Part shown: positions 11,417 to 19,885 of the stretch, in pieces
Position numbering within the stretch: position 1 is the stretch's first letter
Layout of the letters: every line of letters starts with the position of its first letter
Source of the DNA: Malikia granosa
Lineage (GTDB): Bacteria; Pseudomonadota; Gammaproteobacteria; Burkholderiales; Burkholderiaceae_C
Direction of reading: 5' to 3'
NCBI RefSeq assembly: GCF_002980595.1
Contig: NZ_PVLQ01000012.1
Span: 186,001-250,000, forward strand
Length of the DNA: 64,000 bases
Translations under genes and position numbers: made by a program
The notes under the pieces: generated by a model
What the model was told of the DNA's origin: nothing
Databases searched by the model: none
The model's input: only the letters and a program-made list of their open reading frames with translations

Positions 11417-13768
11417 ATGGCAGACATCCAGGCTTTTGGCAGCAATCCAGCGCCCGTCGAGGGCGTGGGAGGATGGCTGCTGGGCCAGCATCGGGGGCCG
11501 CTGACCGTCACTGACGATTTCAGCGTGCTCGACGACCCGGTCGAGCAGCAGGACTTCACCCAGGATTGCGAGGTCAAGGGCCGGCCGGCCTGCGAATCGG
11601 TGCTGCTGGTGCAGGGCATGTACTGCGCGGCCTGCTCCGATGCGGTCGAGTCGGCCGTCGCCGGCAAGCCCGGCGTGCTGTCGGCCCAGGTCCATGCCGC
11701 CACCCGGCGCCTGATCCTGCGCTGGGACCCGGCGCTGGTCCGGATTTCCGACCTGGCGCGCGCGGTCGGCGACGCCGGCTACCGCCTGCTGCCGCTGCAG
11801 CAGGCACTCAGCGTCAGCGAGCGCCAGGCCGAGACGCGCAAGGCGCTCTGGCGCCTGTTCGTCGCGGGCTTCTGCATGATGCAGGTCATGATGTACACCA
11901 CGCCGATGTATGTCACTGCGCCGGGCGAGATCGAACCGGATCTGTTGCATCTGCTGCGCTGGGCCTGCTGGATATTGAGCGTTCCGGTGCTGCTGTTTGC
12001 CAGCGGCCCCTTCTTTGCCAATGCCTGGCGCGACCTCAGGCGTGGCCGCATCGGCATGGACACCCCGGTCTCGATCGGCATCCTGGTGACCTTCGTCGCC
12101 AGCAGCGGCGCCACCTTCGATCCGGCCGGCCCCTGGGGCAGCGAGATCTGGTACGACTCGCTGACCATGTTCGTCTTCTTCCTGCTCGGCGGACGCTACC
12201 TCGAGCTCAAGGCGCGCGACCGCACCGCCGGTGCCCTCGATGCGCTGATCAACCGCCTGCCCGAGCGCTGCGAGCGCCAGCAGGCCGACGGCAGCTTCGA
12301 GTCGATCTCGCTCAAGCGGCTGCAGCCGGGCGACGTGGTGCGGGTCCAGGCCGGCCAGGCCTTTCCGGGCGATGGCCTGCTGCTGAGTGCCGGCGCCACG
12401 GTCGACGAGGCCTTGCTGACCGGCGAATCCCATCCCGTCACGCGTCGCCAGGGCGAGTCGCTGGTGGCGGGCAGCTACAACCTCGCCGGCGCCGCGCTGA
12501 TGCGCATCGAGCGCCTCGGCCGCGACACCCGCTTCGCCCAGATCGTCCAGCTGATGGAGCGCGCCTCGACCGAGAAGCCGCGGCTGGCGCAGCTGGCCGA
12601 CCGCATCGCTGCGCCCTTCCTGGTCGTGGTGCTGCTGGCGGCGGCCCTGTCGGGCTGGTGGTGGTGGCAGATCAATCCGGACCAGGCGATCGCGGTCGCG
12701 GTCGCGGTGCTGATCGTGACCTGTCCCTGCGCCTTGTCGCTCGCGACCCCGGTCGCCATGCTGGCGGCCGCCGGTGCGCTCGCCAAGCGCGGCGTGCTGG
12801 TGCGGCGGCTGCAGGCCTTCGAGGTGCTCGCCGGCATCGACACCGTCGTCTTCGACAAGACCGGCACGCTGACGCGCGACCGCCTGGTGCTCGGCCAGGT
12901 CCTGGTCCGTCCCGGCCTGACCTCCAGGCAGGCGCTGGAGCTGGCAGCGCCGCTGGCCAGCGTCTCGCTGCATCCGGTCTCGCGCGCCGTCGCGCGCGCC
13001 GCCCAGGAGCAGGGCCTGTCGCTGCCGGCCTTCAGCGAGGTGCAGGAACTGCCCGGCCTGGGCTTGCAGGCGGGGCAGGGCGACGGCCTGCTCAAGCTGG
13101 GCTCGGCCCGCTTCTGCGCGCTCGACGAGGCCGGCCTGCTTGAGGCGGGCCGCACGGTCGCCGACCAGCCCTGCAGCTATCTGGTCGATGCCAGCGGCTG
13201 GCTCGCCACCTTCGTGCTCGACGAGGGCGTGCGCGAAGAGGCGCCTGCGGTGGTAGCCCAGCTGCATGACCTGGGACTCGAGACTCGCCTGCTGTCGGGC
13301 GACCAGGCGCAGGCCGCCGAGCGCGTGGCGCGCCAGCTCGGCATCCAGCAGGTGGTCGCGCAGGCCAGCCCCGAGCGCAAGCTCGCCGAGGTGCTCGCGC
13401 TGCAAGAGCAGGGGCATCGCCTGGCCATGGTCGGCGACGGCCTCAACGACGGCCCGGTGCTGGCGCGGGCCGACAGTTCCTTCGCGCTCGGCCATGGCGC
13501 GCCGCTGGCGCAGGCGCAATCCGATTTCGTGGTGCAAAGCGGCCAGCTCGACGAGCTGGTCGAGGCGATCCTGCTGGCGCGCAAGACCCTGGCGATCGTG
13601 CGCCAGAACCTGCTGTGGGCGGCGATCTACAACCTGGTGGCCGTGCCGCTGGCGCTGGCCGGCTGGATGCCGCCCTGGCTGGCCGGACTGGGCATGGCGG
13701 CCAGCTCGCTGCTGGTCATCGGCAATGCGCTGCGGCTGGCGCGTCCGCCACAATCCCGCCCTGTTTGA
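11417..13768 (+). CDS. ccoI: Copper-translocating P-type ATPase for cbb3 oxidase (CcoI/FixI)
   Basis: 783-aa P1B-type ATPase that exports copper needed for assembly of the CcoN copper centre. Visible elements in order: an N-terminal metal-binding domain with CAAC (Cys70, Cys73); TGES actuator motif near residue 335; CPC motif Cys436-Pro-Cys438 in the membrane; phosphorylation motif DKTGTL with Asp480; and GDGLNDGPVLARAD. The C-terminus spans two hydrophobic segments. It is followed after 14 nt by ccoS, the usual partner. The predicted FNR-dependent start site falls almost on the ATG, so the message may be leaderless or translation may begin slightly downstream. Confidence 0.92.
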   Translation: MADIQAFGSNPAPVEGVGGWLLGQHRGPLTVTDDFSVLDDPVEQQDFTQDCEVKGRPACESVLLVQGMYCAACSDAVESAVAGKPGVLSAQVHAATRRLILRWDPALVRISDLARAVGDAGYRLLPLQQALSVSERQAETRKALWRLFVAGFCMMQVMMYTTPMYVTAPGEIEPDLLHLLRWACWILSVPVLLFASGPFFANAWRDLRRGRIGMDTPVSIGILVTFVASSGATFDPAGPWGSEIWYDSLTMFVFFLLGGRYLELKARDRTAGALDALINRLPERCERQQADGSFESISLKRLQPGDVVRVQAGQAFPGDGLLLSAGATVDEALLTGESHPVTRRQGESLVAGSYNLAGAALMRIERLGRDTRFAQIVQLMERASTEKPRLAQLADRIAAPFLVVVLLAAALSGWWWWQINPDQAIAVAVAVLIVTCPCALSLATPVAMLAAAGALAKRGVLVRRLQAFEVLAGIDTVVFDKTGTLTRDRLVLGQVLVRPGLTSRQALELAAPLASVSLHPVSRAVARAAQEQGLSLPAFSEVQELPGLGLQAGQGDGLLKLGSARFCALDEAGLLEAGRTVADQPCSYLVDASGWLATFVLDEGVREEAPAVVAQLHDLGLETRLLSGDQAQAAERVARQLGIQQVVAQASPERKLAEVLALQEQGHRLAMVGDGLNDGPVLARADSSFALGHGAPLAQAQSDFVVQSGQLDELVEAILLARKTLAIVRQNLLWAAIYNLVAVPLALAGWMPPWLAGLGMAASSLLVIGNALRLARPPQSRPV

Positions 13769-13782
13769 TGGAGAGGTCAACG

Positions 13783-13920
13783 ATGGAATCCATGTATCTG
13801 CTCATTCCCTTGTCGGTCCTGTTGGTGCTGGGCATCATGGGACTGTTCTGGTGGGCCTTGCAAGGCGGACAATTCGACAACGTCGAGCGTGAAGGCCAGC
13901 GCATTTTTCATGGTGATTGA
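13783..13920 (+). CDS. ccoS: cbb3-type cytochrome oxidase assembly protein CcoS
   Basis: 45-aa membrane peptide needed for incorporation of cofactors into cbb3 oxidase. It has a single transmembrane helix (about residues 4-24) followed by [23 protein letters not shown], the CcoS signature. The ATG is preceded by GAGAGG. The gene lies 14 nt after ccoI, and its stop codon TGA (13918-13920) is embedded in the FNR box of the ccoN promoter. Confidence 0.95.
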   Translation: MESMYLLIPLSVLLVLGIMGLFWWALQGGQFDNVEREGQRIFHGD

Positions 13921-13930
13921 CCCAGGTCAA
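13917..13930 (+). promoter_or_regulatory. FNR-type box upstream of ccoNOQP
   Basis: TTGACCCAGGTCAA, a palindrome of two TTGACC half-sites around CA, overlapping the ccoS stop. -10 candidates TTTAAT (13971-13976) or TAATAG (13973-13978) put the box about 60 bp upstream of the start site, a class I-like distance. The ccoN ATG follows at 13989. Confidence 0.88.
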
Positions 13931-13988
13931 TACCCATCTCGCGGTCAGGGTCGAAACTTCAAAGCAGTGTTTTAATAGGAGAGTTTTT

Positions 13989-15449
13989 ATGTCAGTGACA
14001 ACAAGGGATTCCCTAACGGGGGTCTATGACGACAAGGTCATCCGGCAGTTTGCCGTCATGTCCGTGGTCTGGGGGGTGGTCGGCATGCTGGTGGGCGTGA
14101 TCATCGCTGCCCAGCTGGCTTTCCCCGAGCTCAACCTGGGCTTGCCCTGGACTTCGTTCGGGCGCCTGCGTCCGCTGCACACCAATGCCGTGATCTTCGC
14201 CTTCGGCGGTTGCGGCCTGTTCGCCACCAGCTACTACGTGGTGCAGCGCACCTGCCAGACCCGCCTGTTCGCGGGCGGTCTCGCATCGTTCACCTTCTGG
14301 GGTTGGCAGCTGGTCATCCTGCTCGCCGTGATCACCCTGCCGCTGGGCTACACCCAGGGCAAGGAATACGCCGAGCTCGAGTGGCCGATCGACATCCTGA
14401 TCGCCGTGATCTGGGTCTCGTATGCCATCGTGTTCTTCGGCACCATCGGCCAGCGCAAGGTGCGCCACATCTACGTGGCCAACTGGTTCTTCGGCGCCTT
14501 CATCATCGCCGTCGCGATGCTGCACATCGTCAACAGCGCCGCGCTGCCGGTGTCGGGCGAGTGGTTCAAGTCCTACTCCGCCTACGCAGGTGCACAGGAT
14601 GCCATGGTGCAGTGGTGGTATGGCCACAACGCCGTCGGCTTCTTCCTGACCGCCGCCTTCCTGGGCATGATGTACTACTTCATCCCCAAGCAGGCCGAGC
14701 GTCCGGTCTACTCCTACCGCCTGTCCATCGTCCACTTCTGGGCGCTGATCTTCACCTACATGTGGGCGGGTCCGCACCACCTGCACTACACCGCGCTGCC
14801 GGACTGGACCCAGTCGGTCGGCATGATCTTCTCGCTGATCCTGCTGGCACCGTCCTGGGGCGGCATGATCAACGGCATCATGACCCTGTCGGGCGCCTGG
14901 CACAAGCTGCGTGACGATCCGATCCTGCGTTTCCTGATCGTCTCGCTGTCCTTCTACGGCATGTCGACCTTCGAAGGTCCGATGATGGCGATCAAGACCG
15001 TCAACGCCCTGTCGCACTACACCGACTGGACCGTGGGCCACGTGCACTCCGGCGCCCTGGGCTGGGTCGGCCTGGTGACCATGGGTTCGCTCTACTACCT
15101 GGTTCCGCGCCTGTTCGGCCAGAAGAAGATGTACTCGGTGCCCGCCATCGAGCTGCACTTCTGGGTTGCCACCATCGGCATCGTGCTCTACATCGCCGCA
15201 CTGTGGATCTCGGGCGTGACCCAGGGTCTGATGTGGCGTGCCCTCAACGACGACGGCACCCTGACCTACACCTTCATCCAGTCGGTCAAGGCTTCCTTCC
15301 CGTTCTACGTCATCCGTCTGGTCGGCGGTCTGCTGTATCTGTCCGGCATGTGCCTGATGCTGTGGAACGTCGTGATGACCGCGCGTCAGGGCCTCAAGGC
15401 CGGTGCCGTGCCCGTGGTGCAGATCCCTGCCGTTGCAGCCCACGCCTGA
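13989..15449 (+). CDS. ccoN: cbb3-type cytochrome c oxidase subunit I (CcoN)
   Basis: 486-aa heme-copper oxidase catalytic subunit that reduces oxygen at a heme b3-CuB centre and conserves energy at very low oxygen. About 12 hydrophobic segments are present. Heme and copper ligand regions are visible: [11 protein letters not shown] with His64, [17 protein letters not shown], the CuB pair in [13 protein letters not shown], and [12 protein letters not shown]. Length is normal. It is the first gene of ccoNOQP, preceded by an FNR box and the ribosome site AATAGGAGAG. The frame stays open upstream, but ATG 13989 gives the canonical start. Confidence 0.97.
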   Translation: MSVTTRDSLTGVYDDKVIRQFAVMSVVWGVVGMLVGVIIAAQLAFPELNLGLPWTSFGRLRPLHTNAVIFAFGGCGLFATSYYVVQRTCQTRLFAGGLASFTFWGWQLVILLAVITLPLGYTQGKEYAELEWPIDILIAVIWVSYAIVFFGTIGQRKVRHIYVANWFFGAFIIAVAMLHIVNSAALPVSGEWFKSYSAYAGAQDAMVQWWYGHNAVGFFLTAAFLGMMYYFIPKQAERPVYSYRLSIVHFWALIFTYMWAGPHHLHYTALPDWTQSVGMIFSLILLAPSWGGMINGIMTLSGAWHKLRDDPILRFLIVSLSFYGMSTFEGPMMAIKTVNALSHYTDWTVGHVHSGALGWVGLVTMGSLYYLVPRLFGQKKMYSVPAIELHFWVATIGIVLYIAALWISGVTQGLMWRALNDDGTLTYTFIQSVKASFPFYVIRLVGGLLYLSGMCLMLWNVVMTARQGLKAGAVPVVQIPAVAAHA

Positions 15450-15462
15450 GGAGTAAAGATAA

Positions 15463-16086
15463 ATGGCTAACCACAACGCGCCCGTCAAGGGTCACGAGCG
15501 GATCGAGACCAGCAACTTCCTGATGATCGTCCTGGTCACGCTGGTGCTGTCGGTCGGCGGTCTGCTCGAGATCGTCCCGCTGTTCTTCCAGAAGTCGACC
15601 ACCCAGCCGGTCGAGGGCCTCAAGCCCTATACCGCGCTGCAGCTGGCCGGCCGCGACGTCTATCTGCGCGAGGGCTGCTACAACTGCCACTCGCAGATGA
15701 TCCGCCCCTTCCAGGCCGAGACGCTGCGCTACGGTCCCTATTCGCGCGCCGGCGAGTCGGTCTACGACCACCCCTTCCAGTGGGGCTCCAAGCGCACCGG
15801 TCCTGACCTGGCCCGCGTCGGCGGCCGCTACTCCGACGAGTGGCATCGTATCCACCTGATCAACCCGCGCGACGTCGTGCCCGAGTCCATCATGCCGGCC
15901 TACCCCTGGCTTGAGAAGGACTTGGTCAAGGCCGAAGGTCTCCCGCCCCGCATGAAGGCCATGCAAAAGCTGGGCGTGCCGTACAGCGACGAGGAAATCG
16001 CCAAGAGCGCAGAGGAAGTCAAGGGCAAGACCGAACTCGATGCCATGGTTGCCTACCTGCAGGTTCTCGGTACCGCCATCAAGTAA
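15463..16086 (+). CDS. ccoO: cbb3-type cytochrome c oxidase subunit II (CcoO)
   Basis: 207-aa membrane-anchored mono-heme cytochrome c subunit. One N-terminal transmembrane helix (about residues 18-42) is followed by a periplasmic domain with the heme motif CYNCH (Cys72, Cys75, His76) and the conserved SQMIRPF segment. The axial methionine is probably in the MPAYPWL segment near residue 145. Start ATG 15463 has a GAGGAG site. It passes electrons from CcoP to CcoN. Confidence 0.97.
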   Translation: MANHNAPVKGHERIETSNFLMIVLVTLVLSVGGLLEIVPLFFQKSTTQPVEGLKPYTALQLAGRDVYLREGCYNCHSQMIRPFQAETLRYGPYSRAGESVYDHPFQWGSKRTGPDLARVGGRYSDEWHRIHLINPRDVVPESIMPAYPWLEKDLVKAEGLPPRMKAMQKLGVPYSDEEIAKSAEEVKGKTELDAMVAYLQVLGTAIK

Positions 16087-16099
16087 ACAGGAGGGGCAA

Positions 16100-16237
16100 A
16101 TGGACATCACCGACGTGCGCATCGGCGTGACTCTGATCAGCTTCGCTGCCTTCATCGGCATCATGGCCTGGACCTGGTCCAGGCGCAACAAGGCCGATTT
16201 CGACGAGGCGTCCGGTCTGCCCTTCCGCGACGAATAA
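16100..16237 (+). CDS. ccoQ: cbb3-type oxidase subunit CcoQ
   Basis: 45-aa single-helix subunit thought to stabilise the cbb3 complex in the presence of oxygen. One transmembrane segment (about residues 8-26) is followed by SRRNKADFDEASGLPFRDE, the typical CcoQ tail. ATG 16100 has a strong AGGAGGGG site; earlier in-frame codons belong to the ccoO end. Confidence 0.95.
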   Translation: MDITDVRIGVTLISFAAFIGIMAWTWSRRNKADFDEASGLPFRDE

Positions 16238-16254
16238 CGAGAAAGAAAACCATC

Positions 16255-17154
16255 ATGACTGACTTTGTCAACAGCTTCTGGGCGTGGTACGTGACCGTGA
16301 TTGTCATCGTCTCCATCATCTACTGCGTGTGGGTGTTGTGGAGCAACGGTAAGGTCAAGTTCAACCCGGGCAATACCACCGGCCATGTCTGGGACGGCAA
16401 CCTGCAGGAAATGAACAACCCCCTGCCCAAGTGGTGGGTCGGCCTGTTCTGGATCACGATCGTGTTTGCGATCGGCTATACCTTCCTGTACCCGACGATC
16501 GGCATCAGCAACGGCCAGCTCGGCTGGAGCTCGGCTGGCCAGCATGCCAAGGAAGGCGAGAAGCTGCGGGCGCTGATTGCACCGGTGTACGAGAAGTTCA
16601 AGGGCATGCCGGTCGAGGAGCTGGCCAAGGACCCCAAGGCCCAGCTGATCGGCGACCGCCTGTACCAGAACTTCTGCGCCCAGTGCCACGGTGCCGATGC
16701 GCGCGGCGGCAAGGGCTTCCCGAACCTGACCGACAGCGACTGGCTGGGTGACGGCACCGCTGCACACATCAAGAACACGATCGCCAACGGCCGCCAGGGC
16801 GTCATGCCCCCGATGGCCGCAGCGGTCGGCACGCCGGACGATGTGCGCAACGTGGCCGAGTATGTGCTGAGCCTGTCGGGCAGCGCGAGCGATCCGGTTC
16901 GTGCCGCCCTCGGCAAGGAGAAGTTCGTGGCTTGCGCCGCCTGCCACGGCGCGGACGGCAAGGGCAACCCGGCCGTGGGCGCCCCGAACCTGACCGACAA
17001 CATCTGGCTGCATGGCTTTGGTGCCGACTTCATCGTCAAGATGATTAATGAAGGCAAGACCAACGTGATGCCGGCCCAGCTGTCCAAGCTGACCGAAGAC
17101 CAGCTGCATGTGCTGACCGGCTACGTCTGGGGCCTGTCGCATCCGTCCAAGTAA
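16255..17154 (+). CDS. ccoP: cbb3-type cytochrome c oxidase subunit III (CcoP)
   Basis: 299-aa di-heme cytochrome c subunit that takes electrons from soluble cytochromes. Two N-terminal hydrophobic segments (about 8-30 and 60-82) precede two cytochrome c domains with CAQCH (Cys141, Cys144, His145) and CAACH (Cys227, Cys230, His231). Likely Met ligands are in GVMPPMAAA and TNVMPAQL. This completes ccoNOQP. In many relatives ccoG follows; here a 96-bp gap and a fixH-like gene follow instead. Confidence 0.96.
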   Translation: MTDFVNSFWAWYVTVIVIVSIIYCVWVLWSNGKVKFNPGNTTGHVWDGNLQEMNNPLPKWWVGLFWITIVFAIGYTFLYPTIGISNGQLGWSSAGQHAKEGEKLRALIAPVYEKFKGMPVEELAKDPKAQLIGDRLYQNFCAQCHGADARGGKGFPNLTDSDWLGDGTAAHIKNTIANGRQGVMPPMAAAVGTPDDVRNVAEYVLSLSGSASDPVRAALGKEKFVACAACHGADGKGNPAVGAPNLTDNIWLHGFGADFIVKMINEGKTNVMPAQLSKLTEDQLHVLTGYVWGLSHPSK

Positions 17155-17194
17155 TCCCTGAACGGGACCCGGGCCGCCAGCGGCTCGTCCGATC

Positions 17195-17225
17195 GCCCTG
17201 GATGGCTCGCAAGGGTCTCCAGGGC
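17195..17225 (+). other. Hairpin between ccoP and the fixH-like gene
   Basis: Perfect 8-bp inverted repeat GCCCTGGA (17195-17202) and TCCAGGGC (17218-17225) with a 15-nt loop, no T-run. It could stabilise the ccoNOQP mRNA or attenuate the downstream gene. Confidence 0.5.
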
Positions 17226-17250
17226 ATCTCCATTGATTGAGATTGCAAGC

Positions 17251-17517
17251 ATGGAACAGAAGAAACTGAAGGACCAGGCCTGGTATCGGGAGCCCATGAT
17301 GTGGCTGGTCGTGGGCGGCCCGCTGCTGGTCGTCTGCGCCTCGATCACCACCTACATGATTGCGACCAGCCGGCCCGACCCCGTGCTGGAACGGGATGCC
17401 GCGGCCGAGGCGCAGCGTGTCGGCAAGTCGCTGACACCGGAGCAGCGCGAGAGCCTGGAGCCGGCGCTCAAGGTGCGCAACCATGTCGCCTCGCCGCGGG
17501 TCCCGGCCGACAAGTGA
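17251..17517 (+). CDS. FixH-like small membrane protein (truncated relative)
   Basis: 88-aa protein with one hydrophobic segment (about residues 17-38: MWLVVGGPLLVVCASITTYMIA) and a charged C-terminal region. Position directly after ccoNOQP and the WYREPMMWLV start resemble FixH/CcoH, the cbb3 assembly partner of the CcoI copper pump, but full FixH proteins are larger (about 150-170 aa). It may be a shortened FixH or another small assembly factor. ATG 17251 is preferred over the in-frame TTG at 17233. The ribosome site is weak. Confidence 0.55.
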   Translation: MEQKKLKDQAWYREPMMWLVVGGPLLVVCASITTYMIATSRPDPVLERDAAAEAQRVGKSLTPEQRESLEPALKVRNHVASPRVPADK

Positions 17518-17523
17518 TCCCCG

Positions 17524-17544
17524 GGGTCCGCAGCCAGCGGACCC
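17524..17544. terminator. Hairpin between convergent fixH-like and fnr genes
   Basis: Perfect 8-bp stem GGGTCCGC/GCGGACCC with a 5-nt loop in the 57-bp convergent gap. No T-run on either strand, so it is a weak or rho-assisted terminator at best. Confidence 0.5.
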
Positions 17545-17574
17545 GTTCCTGGCAGCCTTTCCGGCTGACCCGGC

Positions 17575-18294
17575 TCAGTCGCTCGAGGGCGGATTGACCA
17601 GCCGGCGCAGCGCCTCGGTGTCCTTGATCTGGACATAGCGCTGCTTGACCTCGATGATGCCTTCCTCGACGAACTTCGAGAAGGTGCGGCTGACCGTCTC
17701 GAGCTTCATGCCCAGGTAGCTGCCGATCTCCTCGCGCGTCATGCGCAGCACCAGTTCGGACTGCGAGAAACCGCGCGAATGCAGGCGCTGCACCAGGTTG
17801 AGCAGGAAGGCGGCCAGTCTTTCCTCGGCCCGCATGCTGCCCAGCAGCAGCATGACGCCGTGATCGCGCACGATCTCGCGGCTCATGATCTTGTGCACAT
17901 GGTGCTGCAGCGCACTGAACTCGCGCGACAGCGATTCGATGCGGTCGAACGGCATCACGCAGACTTCGGCGTCCTCCAGCGCCACGGCGTCGCAGCTGTG
18001 GTAATCGTTGACGATGCCGTCCATGCCGAGGATCTCGCCCGTCATCTGGAAGCCCGTGACCTGGTCGCGCCCGTCGGCCGAGGTGACGCGGGTCTTGAAG
18101 AAGCCCGACCTGACCGCATACAGCGAGGAAAAGCGGTCACCGTGGTTGAACAGCGCCGCGCCACGCTTGACACGCTTGCGCGTGCTGATCACGCTATCGA
18201 GCCGGCTCATCTCGTCCGGGTTCAAGCCCACGGGCATGCAGAGCTCGCGCAGGTTGCAACTGGAACAGGCGACTTTGATGCTGTGTATATCCAT
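17575..18294 (-). CDS. fnr: Fnr-type oxygen-sensing transcription regulator
   Basis: 239-aa Crp/Fnr regulator. The cluster cysteines are all present: Cys10, Cys13, Cys19 (C-x2-C-x5-C) and Cys101, so it should bind an oxygen-labile [4Fe-4S] cluster. A cNMP-like beta-barrel and a long dimer helix lead to the helix-turn-helix REEIGSYLGMKLETVSRTF, with the E-x2-S-R contacts that read TTGA half-sites. ATG 18294 is chosen; an in-frame TTG at 18306 would add four residues. It is divergent from hemN and very likely acts on the FNR boxes described here before ccoI, ccoN, hemN and the second uspA. Confidence 0.95.
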   Translation of the reverse strand: MDIHSIKVACSSCNLRELCMPVGLNPDEMSRLDSVISTRKRVKRGAALFNHGDRFSSLYAVRSGFFKTRVTSADGRDQVTGFQMTGEILGMDGIVNDYHSCDAVALEDAEVCVMPFDRIESLSREFSALQHHVHKIMSREIVRDHGVMLLLGSMRAEERLAAFLLNLVQRLHSRGFSQSELVLRMTREEIGSYLGMKLETVSRTFSKFVEEGIIEVKQRYVQIKDTEALRRLVNPPSSD

Positions 18295-18340
18295 AATGAT
18301 GCTCAATCAAGTAGCATTCTAACGGGCGGGCCGATCCGCG

Positions 18341-18377
18341 CCCGGGCCGGAGCTTCCCGCCTGGCGCCGGGTTTTTT
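18341..18377 (+). terminator. Orphan terminator-like hairpin between fnr and hemN
   Basis: CCCGGGCC (18341-18348) can pair with GGCGCCGGG (18363-18371, one bulged G), followed by six T residues (18372-18377). It lies on the + strand between divergent genes, where no + strand gene is known to end. An adjoining direct repeat GGCGCCGG (18363-18370, 18378-18385) allows alternative folds. Confidence 0.4.
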
Positions 18378-18397
18378 GGCGCCGGCCGGAATCCTTG

Positions 18398-18411
18398 TTG
18401 ACCCAGGTCAA
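18398..18411 (+). promoter_or_regulatory. FNR-type box upstream of hemN
   Basis: TTGACCCAGGTCAA, identical to the ccoN box. With the -10-like CACAGT at 18434-18439 the predicted start is near 18446, placing the box centre at -41.5, the classical class II activator position. Confidence 0.9.
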
Positions 18412-18465
18412 GGGCTGCCGCGGCCATTTGCGGCACAGTCGCTTCCAACCTTGGAGAATCCGCCC

Positions 18466-19845
18466 GTGAGCCATGCCATCGACGAGCAACTTCTCCGGCG
18501 CTTCGATGTGCCGGGGCCGCGCTACACCTCTTACCCCACCGCCGACCGCTTCGTCGAGGCCTTTGGTTGCGACGACTACATCCAGGCGCTCGAGCAGCGC
18601 CGGGCCGGCTCGATGGCGCTGCCGCTCTCGCTCTACGTGCATGTCCCCTTCTGCGAATCGCTGTGCTACTACTGCGCCTGCAACAAGGTCATCACCAAGC
18701 ACCACAGCAAGTCGGCCGAATACCTGCGCTACCTCTCGCGCGAGCTCGAGCTGCAGGTCGAGCATTTCGGCCGTGGCCACAGCGTGTCGCAGCTGCACCT
18801 GGGCGGCGGCTCGCCGACCTTCCTGAGCGACGTCGAGCTCGCCGACCTGCTCGACATGATCAAGCGCCATTTCAACCTGACCCCGGGTGGCGAGTTCTCG
18901 ATCGAGGTCGATCCGCGCACCGTCACGCCCGAGCGGCTGCGGCATCTGCAGCAGCTCGGCTTTAACCGCCTGAGCTTCGGCGTGCAGGACTTCGACCCGA
19001 CGGTGCAGAAGGCGGTCCATCGCGTGCAGCCGGCCGAGCAGGTGTTCGCGCTGGTCCAGGCAGCGCGCGAGATCGGCTTCGAGTCGATCAACGTCGACCT
19101 GATCTACGGCCTGCCCAAGCAGACGCCCGAATCCTTCCGCCATACGCTGGAGCAGATCCAGCAGCTGCGGCCCGATCGCATCGCGCTCTATGCCTACGCT
19201 CACCTGCCGACCCGCTTCAAGCCGCAGCGCCGCATCCTGAGCGCCGAGCTGCCGAGCCCGTCCGAAAAGCTGTCCATGCTGGCCAACTCGCTCGCGATGC
19301 TGGGCGAGGCCGGCTACGACTATGTCGGCATGGACCATTTCGCGCTGCCCGAGGATGCGCTGGCGGTTGCCAAGCGCCAGGGCCGGCTGCACCGCAACTT
19401 CCAGGGCTACAGCACCCAGCCCGACTGCGACCTGATCGCGCTCGGCGTCTCGGCCATCGGCCGCATCGGCGCCACCTACAGCCAGAACGCCAAGACGCTG
19501 GACGAGTACTACGACGCGCTCGACCAGGGCCGGCTGCCCATCGTGCGCGGGCTGGCGCTGAGCCGCGACGACATCCTGCGCCGCTCGGTGATCATGGCCA
19601 TCATGTGCCAGGGCGAGCTCGACTTCGAGGCCATGGGCGATGCCCACTTGATCGATTTCAAGAACTATTTCGCGCGCGAGCTCGAGCGGCTCGGCGAGAT
19701 GGTGGCCATGGGGCTGGTCAAGCTGAACGATTCCAGCCTCGAGGTGACCGAGCAGGGCTGGTATTTCGTGCGCGCGATTGCCATGACCTTCGACAAGTAC
19801 CTGCAGAGCGACCAGGACCGCGCCCGCTTCTCCAAGATCATCTGA
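18466..19845 (+). CDS. hemN: Oxygen-independent coproporphyrinogen III oxidase
   Basis: 459-aa radical SAM enzyme that decarboxylates coproporphyrinogen III to protoporphyrinogen IX without oxygen, supplying heme in microaerobic growth. The radical SAM cluster motif is HVPFCESLCYYC with Cys63, Cys67 and Cys70; GPRYTSYPTA (18-27) and HLGGGSPTF are typical of true HemN rather than HemW. The start is GTG 18466, giving VSHAIDEQLL, since no ATG fits and the length then matches E. coli HemN. A class II-like FNR box lies in its promoter. Confidence 0.95.
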   Translation: MSHAIDEQLLRRFDVPGPRYTSYPTADRFVEAFGCDDYIQALEQRRAGSMALPLSLYVHVPFCESLCYYCACNKVITKHHSKSAEYLRYLSRELELQVEHFGRGHSVSQLHLGGGSPTFLSDVELADLLDMIKRHFNLTPGGEFSIEVDPRTVTPERLRHLQQLGFNRLSFGVQDFDPTVQKAVHRVQPAEQVFALVQAAREIGFESINVDLIYGLPKQTPESFRHTLEQIQQLRPDRIALYAYAHLPTRFKPQRRILSAELPSPSEKLSMLANSLAMLGEAGYDYVGMDHFALPEDALAVAKRQGRLHRNFQGYSTQPDCDLIALGVSAIGRIGATYSQNAKTLDEYYDALDQGRLPIVRGLALSRDDILRRSVIMAIMCQGELDFEAMGDAHLIDFKNYFARELERLGEMVAMGLVKLNDSSLEVTEQGWYFVRAIAMTFDKYLQSDQDRARFSKII

Positions 19846-19885
19846 GTCAGCCAAGGGGATAGCGGGGGGCTGCTACAGTTCGGCC

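Noticed and set aside
18296-18310. FNR-like sequence ATGATGCTCAATCAA over the fnr start codon
   Set aside because: The two half-sites are separated by five bases, where FNR requires four, and the site would overlap the start codon, so autoregulation through it is not supported.
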